64,000 nucleotides of DNA from Pogostemon cablin (Eukaryota > Streptophyta > Magnoliopsida > Lamiales > Lamiaceae), in NCBI GenBank assembly GCA_023678885.1, contig JAHCLQ010000884.1, forward strand, positions 1 through 64,000, written 5' to 3'. Positions 1-15,400 of the stretch are shown piece by piece. The position numbers were made by a program, and so were the translations under genes. Within the stretch, counting starts at the first letter, position 1; every line of letters starts with the position of its first letter. A model generated the notes under the pieces. It saw only the letters and a program-made list of their open reading frames with translations, had not been told where the DNA came from and did no database searches.

Positions 1-203
1 TTACGATCAATATTTCCTTTGTTTCGATGCATATTTACTTCATTTTAATGCATATTTTCCTCATTACGATTAACATTTCCTTCGTTTCAATTCATATTTC
101 TTTCATTTTGATGCATATTTACTTAATTTTGATGCATATTTACTTCGTTACGATGAACATTTTGATGCATATTTTCTTCATTTTGATGCATATTTACTTC
201 ATT

Positions 204-226
204 ACGATCAACATTTTTACTTCATT
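204..226 (+). repeat. 23-bp long monomer (+2 bp), example of a recurrent frameshifting variant
   Basis: Here ACGATCAACATTTTTACTTC occupies a 23-bp monomer; the usual form has ATTTCCTTC. The same long monomer recurs in almost every HOR, for example near 2,920, 3,420, 11,570, 15,410, 26,740 and 38,450. It shifts the frame by two, so open frames running through it change from MHIYFI-type to FTSLRSTF-type peptides. In most HORs a 20-bp monomer follows within about 130 bp. Confidence 0.85.
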
Positions 227-3200
227 ACGATCAACATTTCCTTTGTTTCAGTGCAGATTTCCTTCATTTCGAAGCATATTTCTTTAGTTTCGATGTGTAT
301 TTACTTCATTTTGATGTATTTTTATTTCATTTCGATGCATATATACTTTATTTTGATGCATATTTACTTCATTATGATCAAGATTTCCTTCGTTTTTATG
401 CATATTTACTTCATTTTGATGCATATTTTTTTGTTTCGATTGATATTTACTTCATTTTGATGCGTATTTACTAAATTACGATCAACGTTTCCTTCGTTTC
501 GATGCATATTTACTTTATTTTGAAGGATATTTATCTCATTACGATCAACATTTCCTTCTTTTCAATTCATATTTCTTTCGTTTCGGTTTATATTTACTTC
601 ATTTTGATGCATATTTACTTCGTTACGATCAACATTTTCTTCGTTTCGATGCATATTTACTTCATTTTTATGCATATTTCCTTCATTTTGATGAATATTC
701 ACTTCATTACGATCAATATTTTTACTTTATTACGATCAACATTTACTTTGTTTCGATGCATATTTCCTTCATTTCGATGCATATTACATCTGTTTTGTGT
801 ATATTTACTTCATTTTGATGTATTTTTACTTCATTTCGATGCATATTTCCTTTATTTTGACGCATATTTACTTCATTACGACCAACATTTCATTCGTTTT
901 TATGCATATTTATTTCGTTTTGATGCATATTTCTTTCGTTTCGATTGATATTTACTTCATTTTGATGCGTATTTACTAAAATACGATCAATATTCTTTCG
1001 TTTCGATGCATATTTACTTCATTTTGATGGATATTTACTTTATTACGACCAACATTTCTTTCATTTCAATGCATATTTACTTCATTTTGATGCATATTTA
1101 CTTCATTACGATCAACATTTCCTTTGATTCAATGCATAATTCCATCATTTATATGCATATTTACTTCATTTCGATGTATATTTACTTTATTTTGATGCAT
1201 ATTTAATTCATTTCGATGAATATTTCCTTCATTACGGTCAACATTTCCTTCATTAAGATGCATATTTCCTTCATTTTGATGCATATTTACTTCATTACGA
1301 TCAATATTTCATTCGTTTTGATGCATATTTACTTCATTTTGATGCATATTTACTTCATTACGATCAACATTTTCTTCGTTTCGATGTATATTTCCTTCAT
1401 TTCGATGCATATTTACTTCAATTAGATGCATATTTACTTCGTTTTGATGCGTATTTCTTTCATTTTGATACATATTTACTTCATTACGTTCAACATTTCC
1501 TTCGTTTTTATGCATATTTCCTTCATTTTGATGTTATTTACTTCATTACGACCAACATTTCCTTAGTTTCGATGCATATTTACTTCATTTTAATGAATAT
1601 TTACCTCATTACGATCAACATTTCCTTCATTTCAATTCATATTTCTTTCGTTTCGATGCATATTTACTTCATTTTGATGCATATTTGCTTCATTACGATC
1701 AATATTTCATTTTTTTCGATGCATATTTACTTTATTTTTATGCATATTTTCTTCATTTTGATGCATATTTCCTTCATTAAGATCAATATTTTCTTCGTTT
1801 TGTTGCATATTTCCTTCATTTTGACGCATATTAACTTCATCATGATCAATATTTCCTTCGTTTTGATACATATTTACTTAATTTTGATGCATATTTACTT
1901 CATTACGATCAATATTTTCTTGTTTCGATGTATATTTCCTTTATTTCGATTCATATTTACTTAATTTAGATGCATATTTACTTCGATTCGATGCATATTT
2001 CCTTCATTTTGATGCATATTTACTTCATTACGATCAAAATTTCCTTTTTTATGCATATTTCCTTCAGTTTAATGAATATTTACCTCATTACGATCAATAT
2101 TAACTTTGTTTCGATTCATATTTCTTTCGTTTCGATTCATATTTACTTCATTTTGATGCAAATTTACTTCGTTTCGATGCATATTTCCTTCATTTTGATG
2201 CATATTTACTTCATTACGATCAATATTTTCTTTGTTTCAGTGTATATTTCCTTCATTTCGATGTATATTTACTTCATTTAGATGCAAATTTACTTCGTTT
2301 CGATGCATATTTCCTTCATTTTGATGCATATTTACTTCATTTCGATGCATATTTCCTTCATTACGATCAACATTTCCTTCGTTTTGAAGCATATATCCTT
2401 CATTTTGATGCATATTTACATTAATACGATCAATATTTCCTTCGTTTTGATGCATATTTACTTTATTTTGATGCATATTTACTTTATCACGATCAACATT
2501 TTCTTCGTTTCGATGTATATTTCCTTCATTTCGATGCATATTTACTTCATTGAGATGCAAAATTACTTCGTTTCGATGCATATTTCCTTCATTTTGATGC
2601 ATATTTACTTCATTACGATCAACATTTCCTTCATTTTTATGCATGTTTCCTTCATGTTGATGTATATTTACTTCATTACGATCAATATTTCCATTGTTTC
2701 GATGTATATTTACTTCATTTTAATGCATATTTTCCTCATTACGATCAACATTTCCTTCGTTTCAATTCATATTTCTTTCATTTCGATGCATATTTACTTA
2801 ATTTTGATGCATATTTACTTCGTTACGATGAACATTTCTTTCGTTTCGATGCATATTTCCTAAATTTTTATGCATATTTTCTTCTTTTTGATGCATATTT
2901 ACTTCATTACGATCAACATTTTTACTTCATTACGATCAACATTTCCTTTGTTTCGATGCATATTTCCTTCATTTCGACGCATATTTCTTTAGTTTCGATG
3001 TATATTTACTTCATTTTGATGTATTTTTACTACATTTCGAGGCATATTTCCTTTATTTTGATGTATATTTACTTCATTACGATCAAGATTTCCTTCGTTT
3101 TTATGCATATTTACTTCATTTTGATGCATATTTCTTTCGTTTCGATTGATATTTACTTCATTTTGATGCGTATTTACTAAATTACGATCAACGTTTCCTT

Positions 3201-5369
3201 CGTTTCGAGGCATATTTACTTTATTTTGAAGGATATTTATCTCATTACGATCAACATTTCCTTTGTTTCAATTCATATTTCTTTCGTTTCGGTTCATATT
3301 TACTTTATTTTGATGCATATTTACTTTGTTACGATCAACATTTCCTTTGTTTCGATGCATATTTACTTCATTTTTATGCATATTTCCTTCATTTTGATGC
3401 ATATTTACTTCATTACGATCAACATTTTTACTTCATTACGATCAACATTTACTTTGTTTCGATGCATATTTCCTTCATTTCGATGCATATTTCTTTAGTT
3501 TCGATGTATATTTACTTCATTTTGATGTATTTTTATTTCATTTCGATGCATATATCCTTTATTTTGATGCATATTTACTTCATTATGATCAAGATTTCCT
3601 TCGTTTTTATGCATATTTACTTCATTTTGATGCATATTTTTTTGTTTCGATTGATATTTACTTCATTTTGATGCGTATTTACTAAATTACGATCAACGTT
3701 TCCTTCGTTTCGATGCATATTTACTTTATTTTAAAGGATATTTATCTCATTACGATCAACATTTCCTTCTTTTCAATTCATATTTCTTTCGTTTCGGTTT
3801 ATATTTACTTCATTTTGATGCATATTTACTTCGTTACGATCAACATTTCCTTCGTTTCGATGCATATTTACTTCATTTTTATGCATATTTCCTTCATTTT
3901 GATGAATATTCACTTCATTACGATCAATATTTTTACTTTATTACGATCAACATTTACTTTGTTTCGATGCATATTTCCTTCATTTCGATGCATATTACAT
4001 CTGTTTTGTGTATATTTACTTCATTTTGATGTATTTTTACTTCATTTCGATGCATATTTCCTTTATTTTGACGCATATTTACTTCATTACGACCAACATT
4101 TCATTCGTTTTTATGCATATTTATTTCGTTTTGATGCATATTTCTTTCGTTTCGATTGATATTTACTTCATTTTGATGCGTATTTACTAAAATACGATCA
4201 ATATTCTTTCGTTTCGATGCATATTTACTTCATTTTGATGGATATTTACTTTATTACGATCAACATTTCTTTCATTTCAATGCATATTTACTTCATTTTG
4301 ATGCATATTTACTTCATTACGATCAACATTTCCTTTGATTCAATGCATAATTCCATCATTTATATGCATATTTACTTCATTTCGATGTATATTTACTTTA
4401 TTTTGATGCATATTTAATTCATTTCGATGAATATTTCATTCATTACGGTCAACATTTCCTTCATTAAGATGCATATTTCCTTCATTTTGATGCATATTTA
4501 CTTCATTACGATCAATATTTCATTCGTTTTGATGCATATTTACTTCATTTTGATGCATATTTACTTCATTACGATCAACATTTTCTTCGTTTCGATGTAT
4601 ATTTCCTTCATTTCGATGCATATTTACTTCAATTAGATGCATATTTACTTCGTTTTGATGCGTATTTCTTTCATTTTGATACATATTTACTTCATTACGT
4701 TCAACATTTCCTTCGTTTTTATGCATATTTCCTTCATTTTGATGTTATTTACTTCATTACGACCAACATTTCCTTAGTTTCGATGCATATTTACTTCATT
4801 TTAATGAATATTTACCTCATTACGATCAACATTTCCTTCATTTCAATTCATATTTCTTTCGTTTCGATGCATATTTACTTCATTTTGATGCATATTTGCT
4901 TCATTACGATCAATATTTCATTTTTTTCGATGCATATTTACTTTATTTTTATGCATATTTTCTTCATTTTGATGCATATTTCCTTCATTAAGATCAATAT
5001 TTTCTTCGTTTTGATGCATATTTCCTTCTTTTTGACGCATATTAACTTCATCATGATCAATATTTCCTTCGTTTTGATACATATTTACTTAATTTTGATG
5101 CATATTTACTTCATTACGATCAATATTTTCTTGTTTCGATGTATATTTCCTTCATTTCGATTCATATTTACTTAATTTAGATGCATATTTACTTCGATTC
5201 GATGCATATTTCCTTCATTTTGATGCATATTTACTTCATTACGATCAAAATTTCCTTTTTTATGCATATTTCCTTCAGTTTAATGAATATTTACCTCATT
5301 ACGATCAATATTAACTTTGTTTCGATTCATATTTCTTTCGTTTCGATTCATATTTACTTCATTTTGATG

Positions 5370-5690
5370 CATGTTTACTTCGTTACGATCAACATTTCCT
5401 ACGTTTCGATGCATATTTACTTCATTTTTATTCATATTTCTTTCATTTTGATGCATATTTACTTCATTACGATCAACATTTCCTTTGTTTCGATGCATAT
5501 TTCCTTCATTTCGATGCATATTTCCTTTGTTTCGATGTATATTTACTTCGTTTTGAAGCTTATTTACTTCATTACGATCAATATTTCCTTCGTTTTGATG
5601 CATATTTACTTCATTTTAATGCATATTTACTTCATTACGATCAACATTTTCTTCGTTTCGATTTATATTTCCTTCATTTCGATGCATATT
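5370..5690 (+). repeat. Zone holding a 168-bp (eight-monomer) length difference between HOR copies
   Basis: The offset between the two 3.2-kb HOR copies jumps from 3,211 to 3,379 bp across this zone. At about 2,158 the first copy passes straight from a monomer with ATTCAT to one with ATGCAAATTT. The second copy holds extra monomers, including one with ATGCATGTTTAC near 5,370. The difference is 8 x 21 bp, as expected from in-register unequal exchange or slippage. The exact breakpoint cannot be fixed because the flanking monomers are nearly identical. Confidence 0.7.
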
Positions 5691-8600
5691 TACTTCATTT
5701 TGATGCAAATTTACTTCGTTTCGATGCATATTTACTTCATTTCGATGCATATTTCCTTCATTACGATCAACATTTCCTTTATTTTGATGCATATTTACTT
5801 TAATACGATCAATATTTCCTTCGTTTTGATGCATATTTACTTTATTTTGATGCATATTTACTTTATCACGATCAACATTTTCTTCGTTTCGATGTATATT
5901 TCCTTCATTTCGATGCATATTTACTTCATTGAGATGCAAATTTACTTCGTTTCGATGCATATTTCCTTCATTTTGATGCATATTTACTTCATTACGATCA
6001 ACATTTCCTTCATTTTTATGCATGTTTCCTTCATGTTGATGTATATTTACTTCATTACGATCAATATTTCCATTGTTTCGATGTATATTTACTTCATTTT
6101 AATGCATATTTTCCTCATTACGATCAACATTTCCTTCGTTTCAATTCATATTTCTTTCATTTCGATGCATATTTACTTAATTTTGATGCATATTTACTTC
6201 GTTACGATGAACATTTCTTTCGTTTCGATGCATATTTCCTAAATTTTTATGCATATTTTCTTCTTTTTGATGCATATTTACTTCATTACGATCAATATTT
6301 TTACTTCATTACGATCAACATTTCCTTTGTTTCGATGCATATTTCCTTCATTTCGACGCATATTTCTTTAGTTTCGATGTATATTTACTTCATTTTGATG
6401 TATTTTTACTACATTTCGAGGCATATTTCCTTTATTTTGATGTATATTTACTTCATTACGATCAAGATTTCCTTCGTTTTTATGCATATTTACTTCATTT
6501 TGATGCATATTTCTTTCGTTTCGATTGATATTTACTTCATTTTGATCCGTATTTACTAAATTACGATCAACGTTTCCTTCGTTTCGAGGCATATTTACTT
6601 TATTTTGAAGGATATTTATCTCATTACGATCAACATTTCCTTTGTTTCAATTCATATTTCTTTCGTTTCGGTTCATATTTACTTTATTTTGATGCATATT
6701 TACTTTGTTACGATCAACATTTCCTTTGTTTCGATGCATATTTACTTCATTTTTATGCATATTTCCTTCATTTTGATGCATATTTACTTCATTACGATCA
6801 ACATTTTTACTTCATTACGATCAACATTTACTTTGTTTCGATGCATATTTCCTTCATTTCGATGCATATTTCCTCTGTTTTGTGAATATTTACTTCATTT
6901 TGATGTATTTTTACTTTATTTCGATGCATATTTCCTTTATTTTGACGCATATTTACTTCATTACGACCAACATTTCATTCGTTTTTATGCATACTTATTT
7001 CGTTTTGATGCATATTTCTTTCGTTTCGATTGATATTTACTTCATTTTGATAGATATTTACTTTATTACGATCAACATTTCTTTCATTTCAATGCATATT
7101 TACTTCATTTTGATGCATATTTACTTCATTACGTTCAACATTTCCTTTGATTCAATGCATAATTCCGTCATTTATATGCATATTTCCTTTGTTTCGATGT
7201 ATATTTACTTTATTTTGATGCATATTTAATTCATTTTGATGCATATTTCCTTCATTACGGTCAACATTTCCTTCATTAAGATGCATATTTCCTTCATTTT
7301 GATGCATATTTACTTCATTACGATCAATATTTCATTCGTTTTGATGCATATTTACTTCATTTTGATGCATATTTACTTCATTACGATCAACATTTTCTTC
7401 GTTTCGATTTATATTTCCTTCATTTCGATGCATATTTACTTCATTTAGATGCATATTTACTTCATTTGATGCGTATTTCTTTCATTTTGATACATATTTA
7501 CTTCATTACGATCAATTTTTCCTTCGTTTTTATGCATATTTCCTTCATTTTGATGCTATTTACTTTATTACGACCAACATTTCCTTAGTTTCGATGCATA
7601 TTTACTTCATTTTAATGCATATTTACCTCATTACGATCAACATTTCCTTCATTTCAATTCATATTTCTTTCGTTTCGATGCATATTTACTTCATTTTGAT
7701 GCATATTTGCTTCATTACGATCAATATTTCCTTTTTTCGATGCATATTTACTTTATTTTATGCATATTTTCTTCATTTTGATGCATATTTCCTTCATTAA
7801 GATCAATATTTCCTTCGTTTTGATGCATATTTCCTTTATTTTGACGCATATTTACTTCATCACGATCAATATTTCCTTCGTTTTGATACATATTTACTTA
7901 ATTTTGATGCATATTTACTTCATTACGATCAATATTTTCTTGTTTCGATGTATATTTCCTTCATTTCGATTCATATTTACTTAATTTAGATGCATATTTA
8001 CTTCGATTCGATGCATATTTCCTTCATTTTGATGCATATTTACTTTATTACGATCAAAATTTCCTTTTTTTTATGCATATTTCCTTCATTTTAATGAATA
8101 TTTACCTCAATACGATCAACATTTTCTTTGTTTCGATGCATATTTCCTTCATTTCGACGCATATTTCCTTTGTTTCGATGTATATTTACTTCATTTTGAT
8201 GCATATTTACTTCATTACGATCAACATTTTTACTTCATTACGATCAACATTTCCTTTGTTTCGATGCATATATCCTTCATTTCGAGGCATATTTCCTCTG
8301 TTTTGTGTATGTTTACTTCATTTTGATGTATTTTTACTTCATTTCGATGCATATTTCCATTATTTTGATGCATATTTACTTCATTACGACCAACTTTTCA
8401 TTCGTTTTTATGCATATTTATTTCGTTTTTATGCATATTTTTTTCTTTTCGATTGATATTTACTTCATTTTGATGCGTATTTACTAAATTACGATCAATA
8501 TTTCTTTCGTTTCGATGCATATTTACTTCATTTTGATGGATATTTACTTTATTAAGATCAACATTTCTTTCGTTTCAATGCATATTAACTTCATTACGAT

Positions 8601-10397
8601 CAACATTTCCTTTAATTCAATGCATAATTTCGACATTTCCAAGCATATTTCCTTTGTTTCGATGTATATTTACTTTATTTTGATTCATATTTACTTCATT
8701 TCGATGCATATTTCCTTCATCAAGATCAACATTTCCATCATTACGATGCATATTTCCTTCATTTTGATGCATATTTACTTCATTACGATCACTATTTCAT
8801 CGTTTTGATGCATATTTACTTCATTTTGATGCATATTTATTTCATTACAATCAACATTTTCTTCATTTTGATGTATATTTCCTTCATTTCGATGCATATT
8901 TACTTCATTTAGATGCATATTTCTTTCATTTTGATACATATTTACTTCATTACGTTCAACATTTATTTCATTTTTATGCATATTTCCTTCATTTTGATGC
9001 ATATTTACTTCATTACGATCAACATTTCCTTTGTTTCGATGCTTATTTACTTCATTTTAATGAATATTTACCTCATTACGATCAACATTTCCTTCATTTC
9101 AATTCATATTTCTTTTGTTTCGATGCATATTTACTTCATTACGATCAACATTTCCTTTTTTTCGATGCAAATTTCTTTATTTTTATGCATATTTTCTTCA
9201 TTTTGATGCATATTTCCTTCATTAAGATCAATATTTCCTTCGTTTTAATGCATATTTCCATCATGTTGATGCATATTACTTCATCACGATCAATATTTCC
9301 TTCGTTTTGATACATATTTACTTAATTTTGATACATATTTACTTCATACGATCAATATTTTCTTGTTTCGATGTATATTTCCTTCATTTCGATGCATATT
9401 TACTTAATTTAGATGCATATTTACTTCGTTTCGATGCATATTTCCTTCATTTTGATGCATATTTACTTCATTACAATCAAAATTTCCTTTGTTTTTATGC
9501 ATATTTCCTTCATTTTAATGAATATTTACCTAATTACAATCAATATTTCCTTTGTTTCGATTCATATTTCTTTCGTTTCGATTCATATTTACTTCATTTT
9601 GTTGCATGTTTACTTCGTTACGATCAACATTTCTTCGTTTCGATGCATATTTACTCATTTTTATGCATATTTCTTTCATTTTGATGCATATTTACTTCAT
9701 TACGATCAATATTTCCTTTGTTTCGATGCATATTTCCTTCATTTCGAAGCATATTTCCTTTGTTTCGATGTATATTTACTTCATTTTGATGTATTTTTAC
9801 TTCATTTCGCTGCATATTTCCTTTATTTTGATGCATATTTACTTCATTACGACCAACATTTCATTCGTTTTTATGCATATTTATTTCGTTTTGATGCATA
9901 TTTCTTTCGTTTCTATTGATATTTACTTCATTTTGATGCGTATTCACTAAATTACGATCAACATTTCCTTCGTTTTAATGCATATTTACTTCATTTTGAT
10001 GGATATTTACTTTATTACGATCACCATTTCTTTCGTTTCAATGCATATTTACTTCATTTTGATACATATTTACAATATTATGATCAACATTTCCTTTGAT
10101 ATGATGCATAATTCCATCATTTCCATACATATTTCCTTTGTTTCGATGTATATTTACTTCATTTTGATGCATATTTACTTAATTTCGATGCATATTTCCT
10201 TCATTACGATCAACATTTCCTTCGTTTTGATGTATATTTCCTTCATTTTGATATATATTTACTTCATTACGATCAATATTTCCTTCGTTTTTATGCATAT
10301 TTACTTCATTTTGATGCATATTTACTTCATTACGATCAACTTTTTCTTCGTTTCGACGTATATTTCATTCATTTCGATGCATATTTACTTCATTTAG

Positions 10398-11445
10398 ATG
10401 CATATTTCCTTCATTTTGGTGCATATTTACTTCTTTACGATCAACATTTCCTCCGTTTTTATGCATGTTTCCTTCATTCTGATGCATATTTACTTCATTA
10501 CGATCAACATTTCCTTCGTTTCGATGCATATTTACTTTATTTTAATACATATTTATCTCATTACGATCAACATTTCCTTCGTTTCAATTCATATTTCTTT
10601 CGTTTCGATGCAAATTTACTTCATTTTGATGCATATTTACTTCATTACGATCAACAATTCCTTCGTTTCGATGCATATTTACTTCATTTTTATGCATATT
10701 TCCTTCATTTTAATGCATATTTACCTCATTACGATCAACATTTCTTTCGTTTCAATTCATATTTCTTTCGTTTCGATGCATGTTTACTTAATTTTGATGC
10801 ATATTTACTTCGTTACGATGAACATTCCTTCGTTTCGATGCATATTTCCTTTATTTTTATGCATATTTTCTTCATTTTGATGCATATTTACTTCATTACG
10901 ATCAACATTTCCTTTGATTCAATGCATAATTCCGTCATTTCCATGATATTTCCTTCGTTTCGATGTATATTTACTTTATTTTGATGCATATTCACTTCAT
11001 TTCAATGCATATTTCCTTCATTACGATCAACATTTCCTTCATTATGATGTATATTTCCTTCATTTTGATGCATATTTACTTCATTACGATCAATATTTCA
11101 TTAGTTTTGATGCATATTTACTTCATTTTAAGGCATATTTACTTCATTACGATCAACATTTTCTCCGTTTCGATGTATATTTCCTTCATTTCGATGCATA
11201 TTTACTTCATTTAGATTCATATTTACTTCGTTTAGATGCATATTTCCTTCATTTTGATACATATTTACTTCATTACGATCAACATTTCCTTCGTTTTTAT
11301 GCATATTTCCTTCATTTTGATGCATATTTACTTCATTACGATCAACATTTTCTTTGTTTCGATGCATATTTACTTCATTATAATGCATATTTACCTCATT
11401 ACGATCAACATTTCCTTCATTTCAATTCATATTTCTTTCGTTTAG
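10398..11445 (+). repeat. Segment related to the 50-54-kb HOR family, inside the 4.84-kb unit
   Basis: Positions 11,128-11,445 match 50,468-50,785 at a constant offset of 39,340 bp, with private variants in common such as TTTTAAGGCATATTT and TTCTCCGTTTCG. The stretch ending near 10,880 also matches 52,000-52,234, sharing ACGATGAACATTCC. This block interrupts the alignment with the 4,111-bp family. It was probably carried in by exchange or conversion between distant parts of the array, or it is an ancestral segment lost from the 4,111-bp units. Confidence 0.7.
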
Positions 11446-11657
11446 ATGCATATTTACTTCATTTTGATGCATATTTACTTCGTTACGATCAACATTTCCT
11501 TCGTTTCGATGCATATTTACTTCATTTTTATGCATATTTCCTTCATTTTGATGAATATTTACTTCATTACGATCAACATTTTTACTTCATTACGATCAAC
11601 ATTTACATTGTTTCGATGCATATTTCCTTCATTTCGATGCATATTTCCTCTGTTTTG

Positions 11658-11677
11658 TGTATATTTATTTCATTTTG
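11658..11677 (+). repeat. 20-bp short monomer (-1 bp), example of a recurrent frameshifting variant
   Basis: CTCTGTTTTGTGTATATTT replaces the expected TTTTGATGTATATTT, losing the A of ATG and giving a 20-bp monomer. It recurs downstream of the 23-bp monomer in many HORs (near 13,145, 15,492, 28,190, 34,978, 37,045 and 41,505). Because it is inherited with its neighbour, it is a useful phase mark for HOR alignment and contributes to HOR lengths that are not multiples of 21. Confidence 0.82.
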
Positions 11678-12424
11678 ATGTATTTTTACTTCATTTCGAT
11701 GCATATTTCCTTTATTTTGACGCATATTTACTTCATTACGACCAACATTTCATTCGTTTTTATGCATATTTATTTCGTTTTGATGCATATTTCTTTCGTT
11801 TCGATTGATATTTGCTTCATTTTGATGCGTATTTACTAAAATACGATCAATATTTCTTTCGTTTCGATGCATATTTACATCATTTTGATGGATATTTACT
11901 TTATTACGATCAACATTTCTTTCATTTCAATGCATATTTACTTCATTTTGATGCATATTTACTTCATTACTATCAACATTTCCTTCGATTCAATGCATAA
12001 TTCCATCATTTATATGCATATTTCCTTTGTTTCGATGTATATTTACTTTATTTTGATGCATATTTAATTCATTTCGATGCATATTTCCTTTATTACGGTT
12101 AATATTTCCTTCATTAAGATGCATATTTCCTTCATTTTGATGCATATTTACTTCATTACGATCAATATTTCATTCGTTTTGATGCATATTTACTTCATTT
12201 TGATGCATATTTACTTCATTACGATAAACATTTTCTTCGTTTCGATGTATATTTCCTTCATTTCGATGCATATTTACTTCATTTTGATGCATATTTACTT
12301 CGTTTTGATGCGTATTTCTTTCATTTTGATACATATTTACTTCATTACGTTCAACATTTCCTTCGTTTTTATGCATATTTCCTTCATTTTGATGCTATTT
12401 ACTTCATTACGACCAACATTTCCT

Positions 12425-15400
12425 TAGTTTCGATGCATATTTACTTCATTTTAATACATATTTACCTCATTACGATCAACATTTCCTTCATTTCAATTCA
12501 TATTTCTTTCGTTTCGATGCATATTTACTTCATTTTGATACATATTTGCTTCATTACGATCAACATTTCCTTTTTTTCGATGCATATTTACTTTATTTTT
12601 ATTCATATTTTCTTCATTTTGATGCATATTTCCTTTATTAAGATCAATATTTCCTTCGTTTTGATGCATATTTTCTTCATTTTGACGCATATTTACTTCA
12701 TCACGATCAATATTTCCTTCGTTTTGATACATATTTACTTAATTTTGATGCATATTTACTTCATTACGATCAATATTTTCTTGTTTCGATGTATATTTCC
12801 TTCATTTCGATTCATATTTACTTAATTTAGATGCATATTTACTTCGATTCGATGCATATTTCCTTCATTTTGATGCATATTTACTTCATTACGATCAAAA
12901 TTTCCTTTTTTTTATGCATATTTCCTTCATTTTAATGAATATTTACCTCATTACGATCAACATTTCCTTTGTTTCGATGCATATTTCCTTCATTTCGACG
13001 CATATTTCCTTTGTTTCGATGTATATTTACTTCATTTTGATGCATATTTACTTCATTACGATCAACATTTTTACTTCATTACGATCAACATTTCCTTTGT
13101 TTCGATGCATATATCCTTCATTTCGATGCATATTTCCTCTGTTTTGTGTATATTTACTTCATTTTGATGTATTTTTACTTCATTTCGATGCATATTTCCT
13201 TTGTTTTGATGCATATTTACTTCATTACGACCAACATTTCATTCGTTTTTATGCATATTTATTTCGTTTTTATGCATATTTTTTTTCTTTTCGATTGATA
13301 TTTACTTCATTTTGATGCGTATTTACTAAATTACGATCAATATTTCTTTCGTTTCGATGCATATTTACTTCATTTTGATGGATATTTACTTTATTAAGAT
13401 CAACATTTCTTTCATTTCAATGCATATTTACTTCATTACGATCAACATTTCCTTTAATTCAATGCATAATTCCGACATTTCCAAGCATATTTCCTTTGTT
13501 TCGATGTATATTTACTTTATTTTGATTCATATTTACTTCATTTCGATGCATATTTCCTTCATCACGATCAACATTTCCTTCATTATGATGCATATTTCCT
13601 TCATTTTGATGCATATTTACTTCATTACGATCACTATTTCATCGTTTTGATGCATATTTACTTCATTTTGATGCATATTTATTTCATTACAATCAACATT
13701 TTCTTCGTTTTGATATATATTTCCTTCATTTCGATGCATATTTACTTCATTTAGATGCATATTTACTTCGTTTCGATGCATATTTCTTTCATTTTGATAC
13801 ATATTTACTTCATTACGTTCAACATTTCCTTCATTTTTATGCATATTTCCTTCATTTTGATGCATATTTACTTCATTACGATCAACATTTCCTTTGTTTC
13901 GATTCATATTTACTTCATTTTAATGCATATTTACCTCATTACGATCAACATTTCCTTCATTTCAATTCATATTTCTTTTGTTTCGATGCATATTTACTTC
14001 ATTTTGATGCATATTTACTTCATTACGATCAACATTTCCTTTTTTCAATGCAAATTTCTTTATTTTTATGCATATTTTCTTCATTTTTATGCATATTTGC
14101 TTCATTAAGATCAATATTTCTTTCGTTTTAATGCATATTTCCATCATGTTGATGCATATTTACTTCATCACGATCAATATTTCCTTCGTTTTGATACATA
14201 TTTACTTAATTTTGATGCATATTTCCTTCATTTCGATGCATATTTACTTAATTTAGATGCATATTTACTTCGTTTCGATGCATATTTCCTTCATTTTGAT
14301 GCATATTTACTTCATTACAATCAAAATTTCCTTTGTTTTTATGCTTATTTCCTTCATTTTAATGAATATTTACCTAATTACGATCAATATTTCCTTTGTT
14401 TCGATTCATATTTCTTTCGTTTCGATTCATATTTACTTCATTTTGTTGCATGTTTACTTCGTTACGATCAACATTTCTTTGTTTCGATGCATATTTACTT
14501 CATTTTTATGCATATTTTTTTTCATTTTGATGCATATTTACTTCATTACGATCAACATTTCCTTTGTTTCGAAGCATATTTCCTTCATTTCGACGCATAT
14601 TTCATTTGTTTCGATGTATATTTACTTCATTTTGATGTATTTTTACTTCATTTCGCTGCATATTTCCTTTATTTTGATGGAAATTTACTTCATTACGACA
14701 AACATTTCATTCGTTTTTATGCATATTTATTTCGTTTTGATGCATATTTCTTTCGTTTCTATTGATATTTACTTCATTTTGATGCGTATTCACTAAATTA
14801 CGATCAACATTTCCTTCGTTTTAATGCATATTTACTTCATTTTGATGGATATTTACTTTATTACGATCACCATTTCTTTCATTTCAATGCATATTTACTT
14901 CATTTTGATGCATATTTACATTATTATGATCAACATTTCCTTTGATATGATGCATAATTCCATCATTTCCATACATATTTCCTTTGTTTCGATGTATATT
15001 TACTTCATTTTAAGGCATATTTCCTTCATTTCGATGCATATTTACTTCTTTTAGATGCATATTTAATTCGTTTAGATGCATATTTCCTTCATTTTGATAC
15101 ATATTTACTTCATTACGATCAACATTTCCTTCGTTTTTATGCATATTTCCTTCATTTTGATGAATATTTAATCATTACGATCAACATTTTCTTTGTTTCA
15201 ATGCATATTTACTTCATTATAATGCATATTTACCTCATTACGATCAACATTTCCTTCATTTCAATTCATATTTCTTTCGTTTAGATGCATATTTACTTCA
15301 TTTTGATGCATATTTACTTCGTTACGATCAACATTTCCTTCGTTTCGATGCATATTTACTTCATTTTTATGCATATTTCCTTCATTTTGATGAATATTTA

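Larger units (their letters stand above)
1..6880 (+). repeat. 3.2-3.4-kb higher-order repeat, about two copies
   Basis: Sequence from about 150 to 2,158 recurs 3,211 bp downstream with few changes (for example 1,006 with 4,217, and 1,572 with 4,783). From about 2,158 to 3,475 the offset becomes 3,379 bp (2,956 with 6,335, and 3,226 with 6,605). The change of 168 bp is exactly eight monomers and is extra sequence in the second copy. Positions 1-250 also align near 2,676-2,950, so the window opens inside an earlier unit. 3,211 is not a multiple of 3 or 21, so the reading frame is not kept between copies. Confidence 0.88.
6880..12424 (+). repeat. Diverged ~4.84-kb HOR related to the 4,111-bp family
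   Basis: A landmark monomer with ATATTTGCTTCATTACG lies at 7,703 and next at 12,542, giving a 4,839-bp unit. Parts align with the following 4,111-bp repeats: 8,515 with 13,357 and 8,775 with 13,617 (offset 4,842), 9,413 with 14,257 and 9,978 with 14,824 (offsets 4,844-4,846). The segment 11,446-12,424 aligns with 15,285-16,260 (offset about 3,839). The extra length is mostly a segment near 10,400-11,445 that resembles the array at 50-52 kb. Substitutions and small indels are more numerous than among the 4,111-bp copies, so this is an older or less homogenised unit. Confidence 0.78.
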
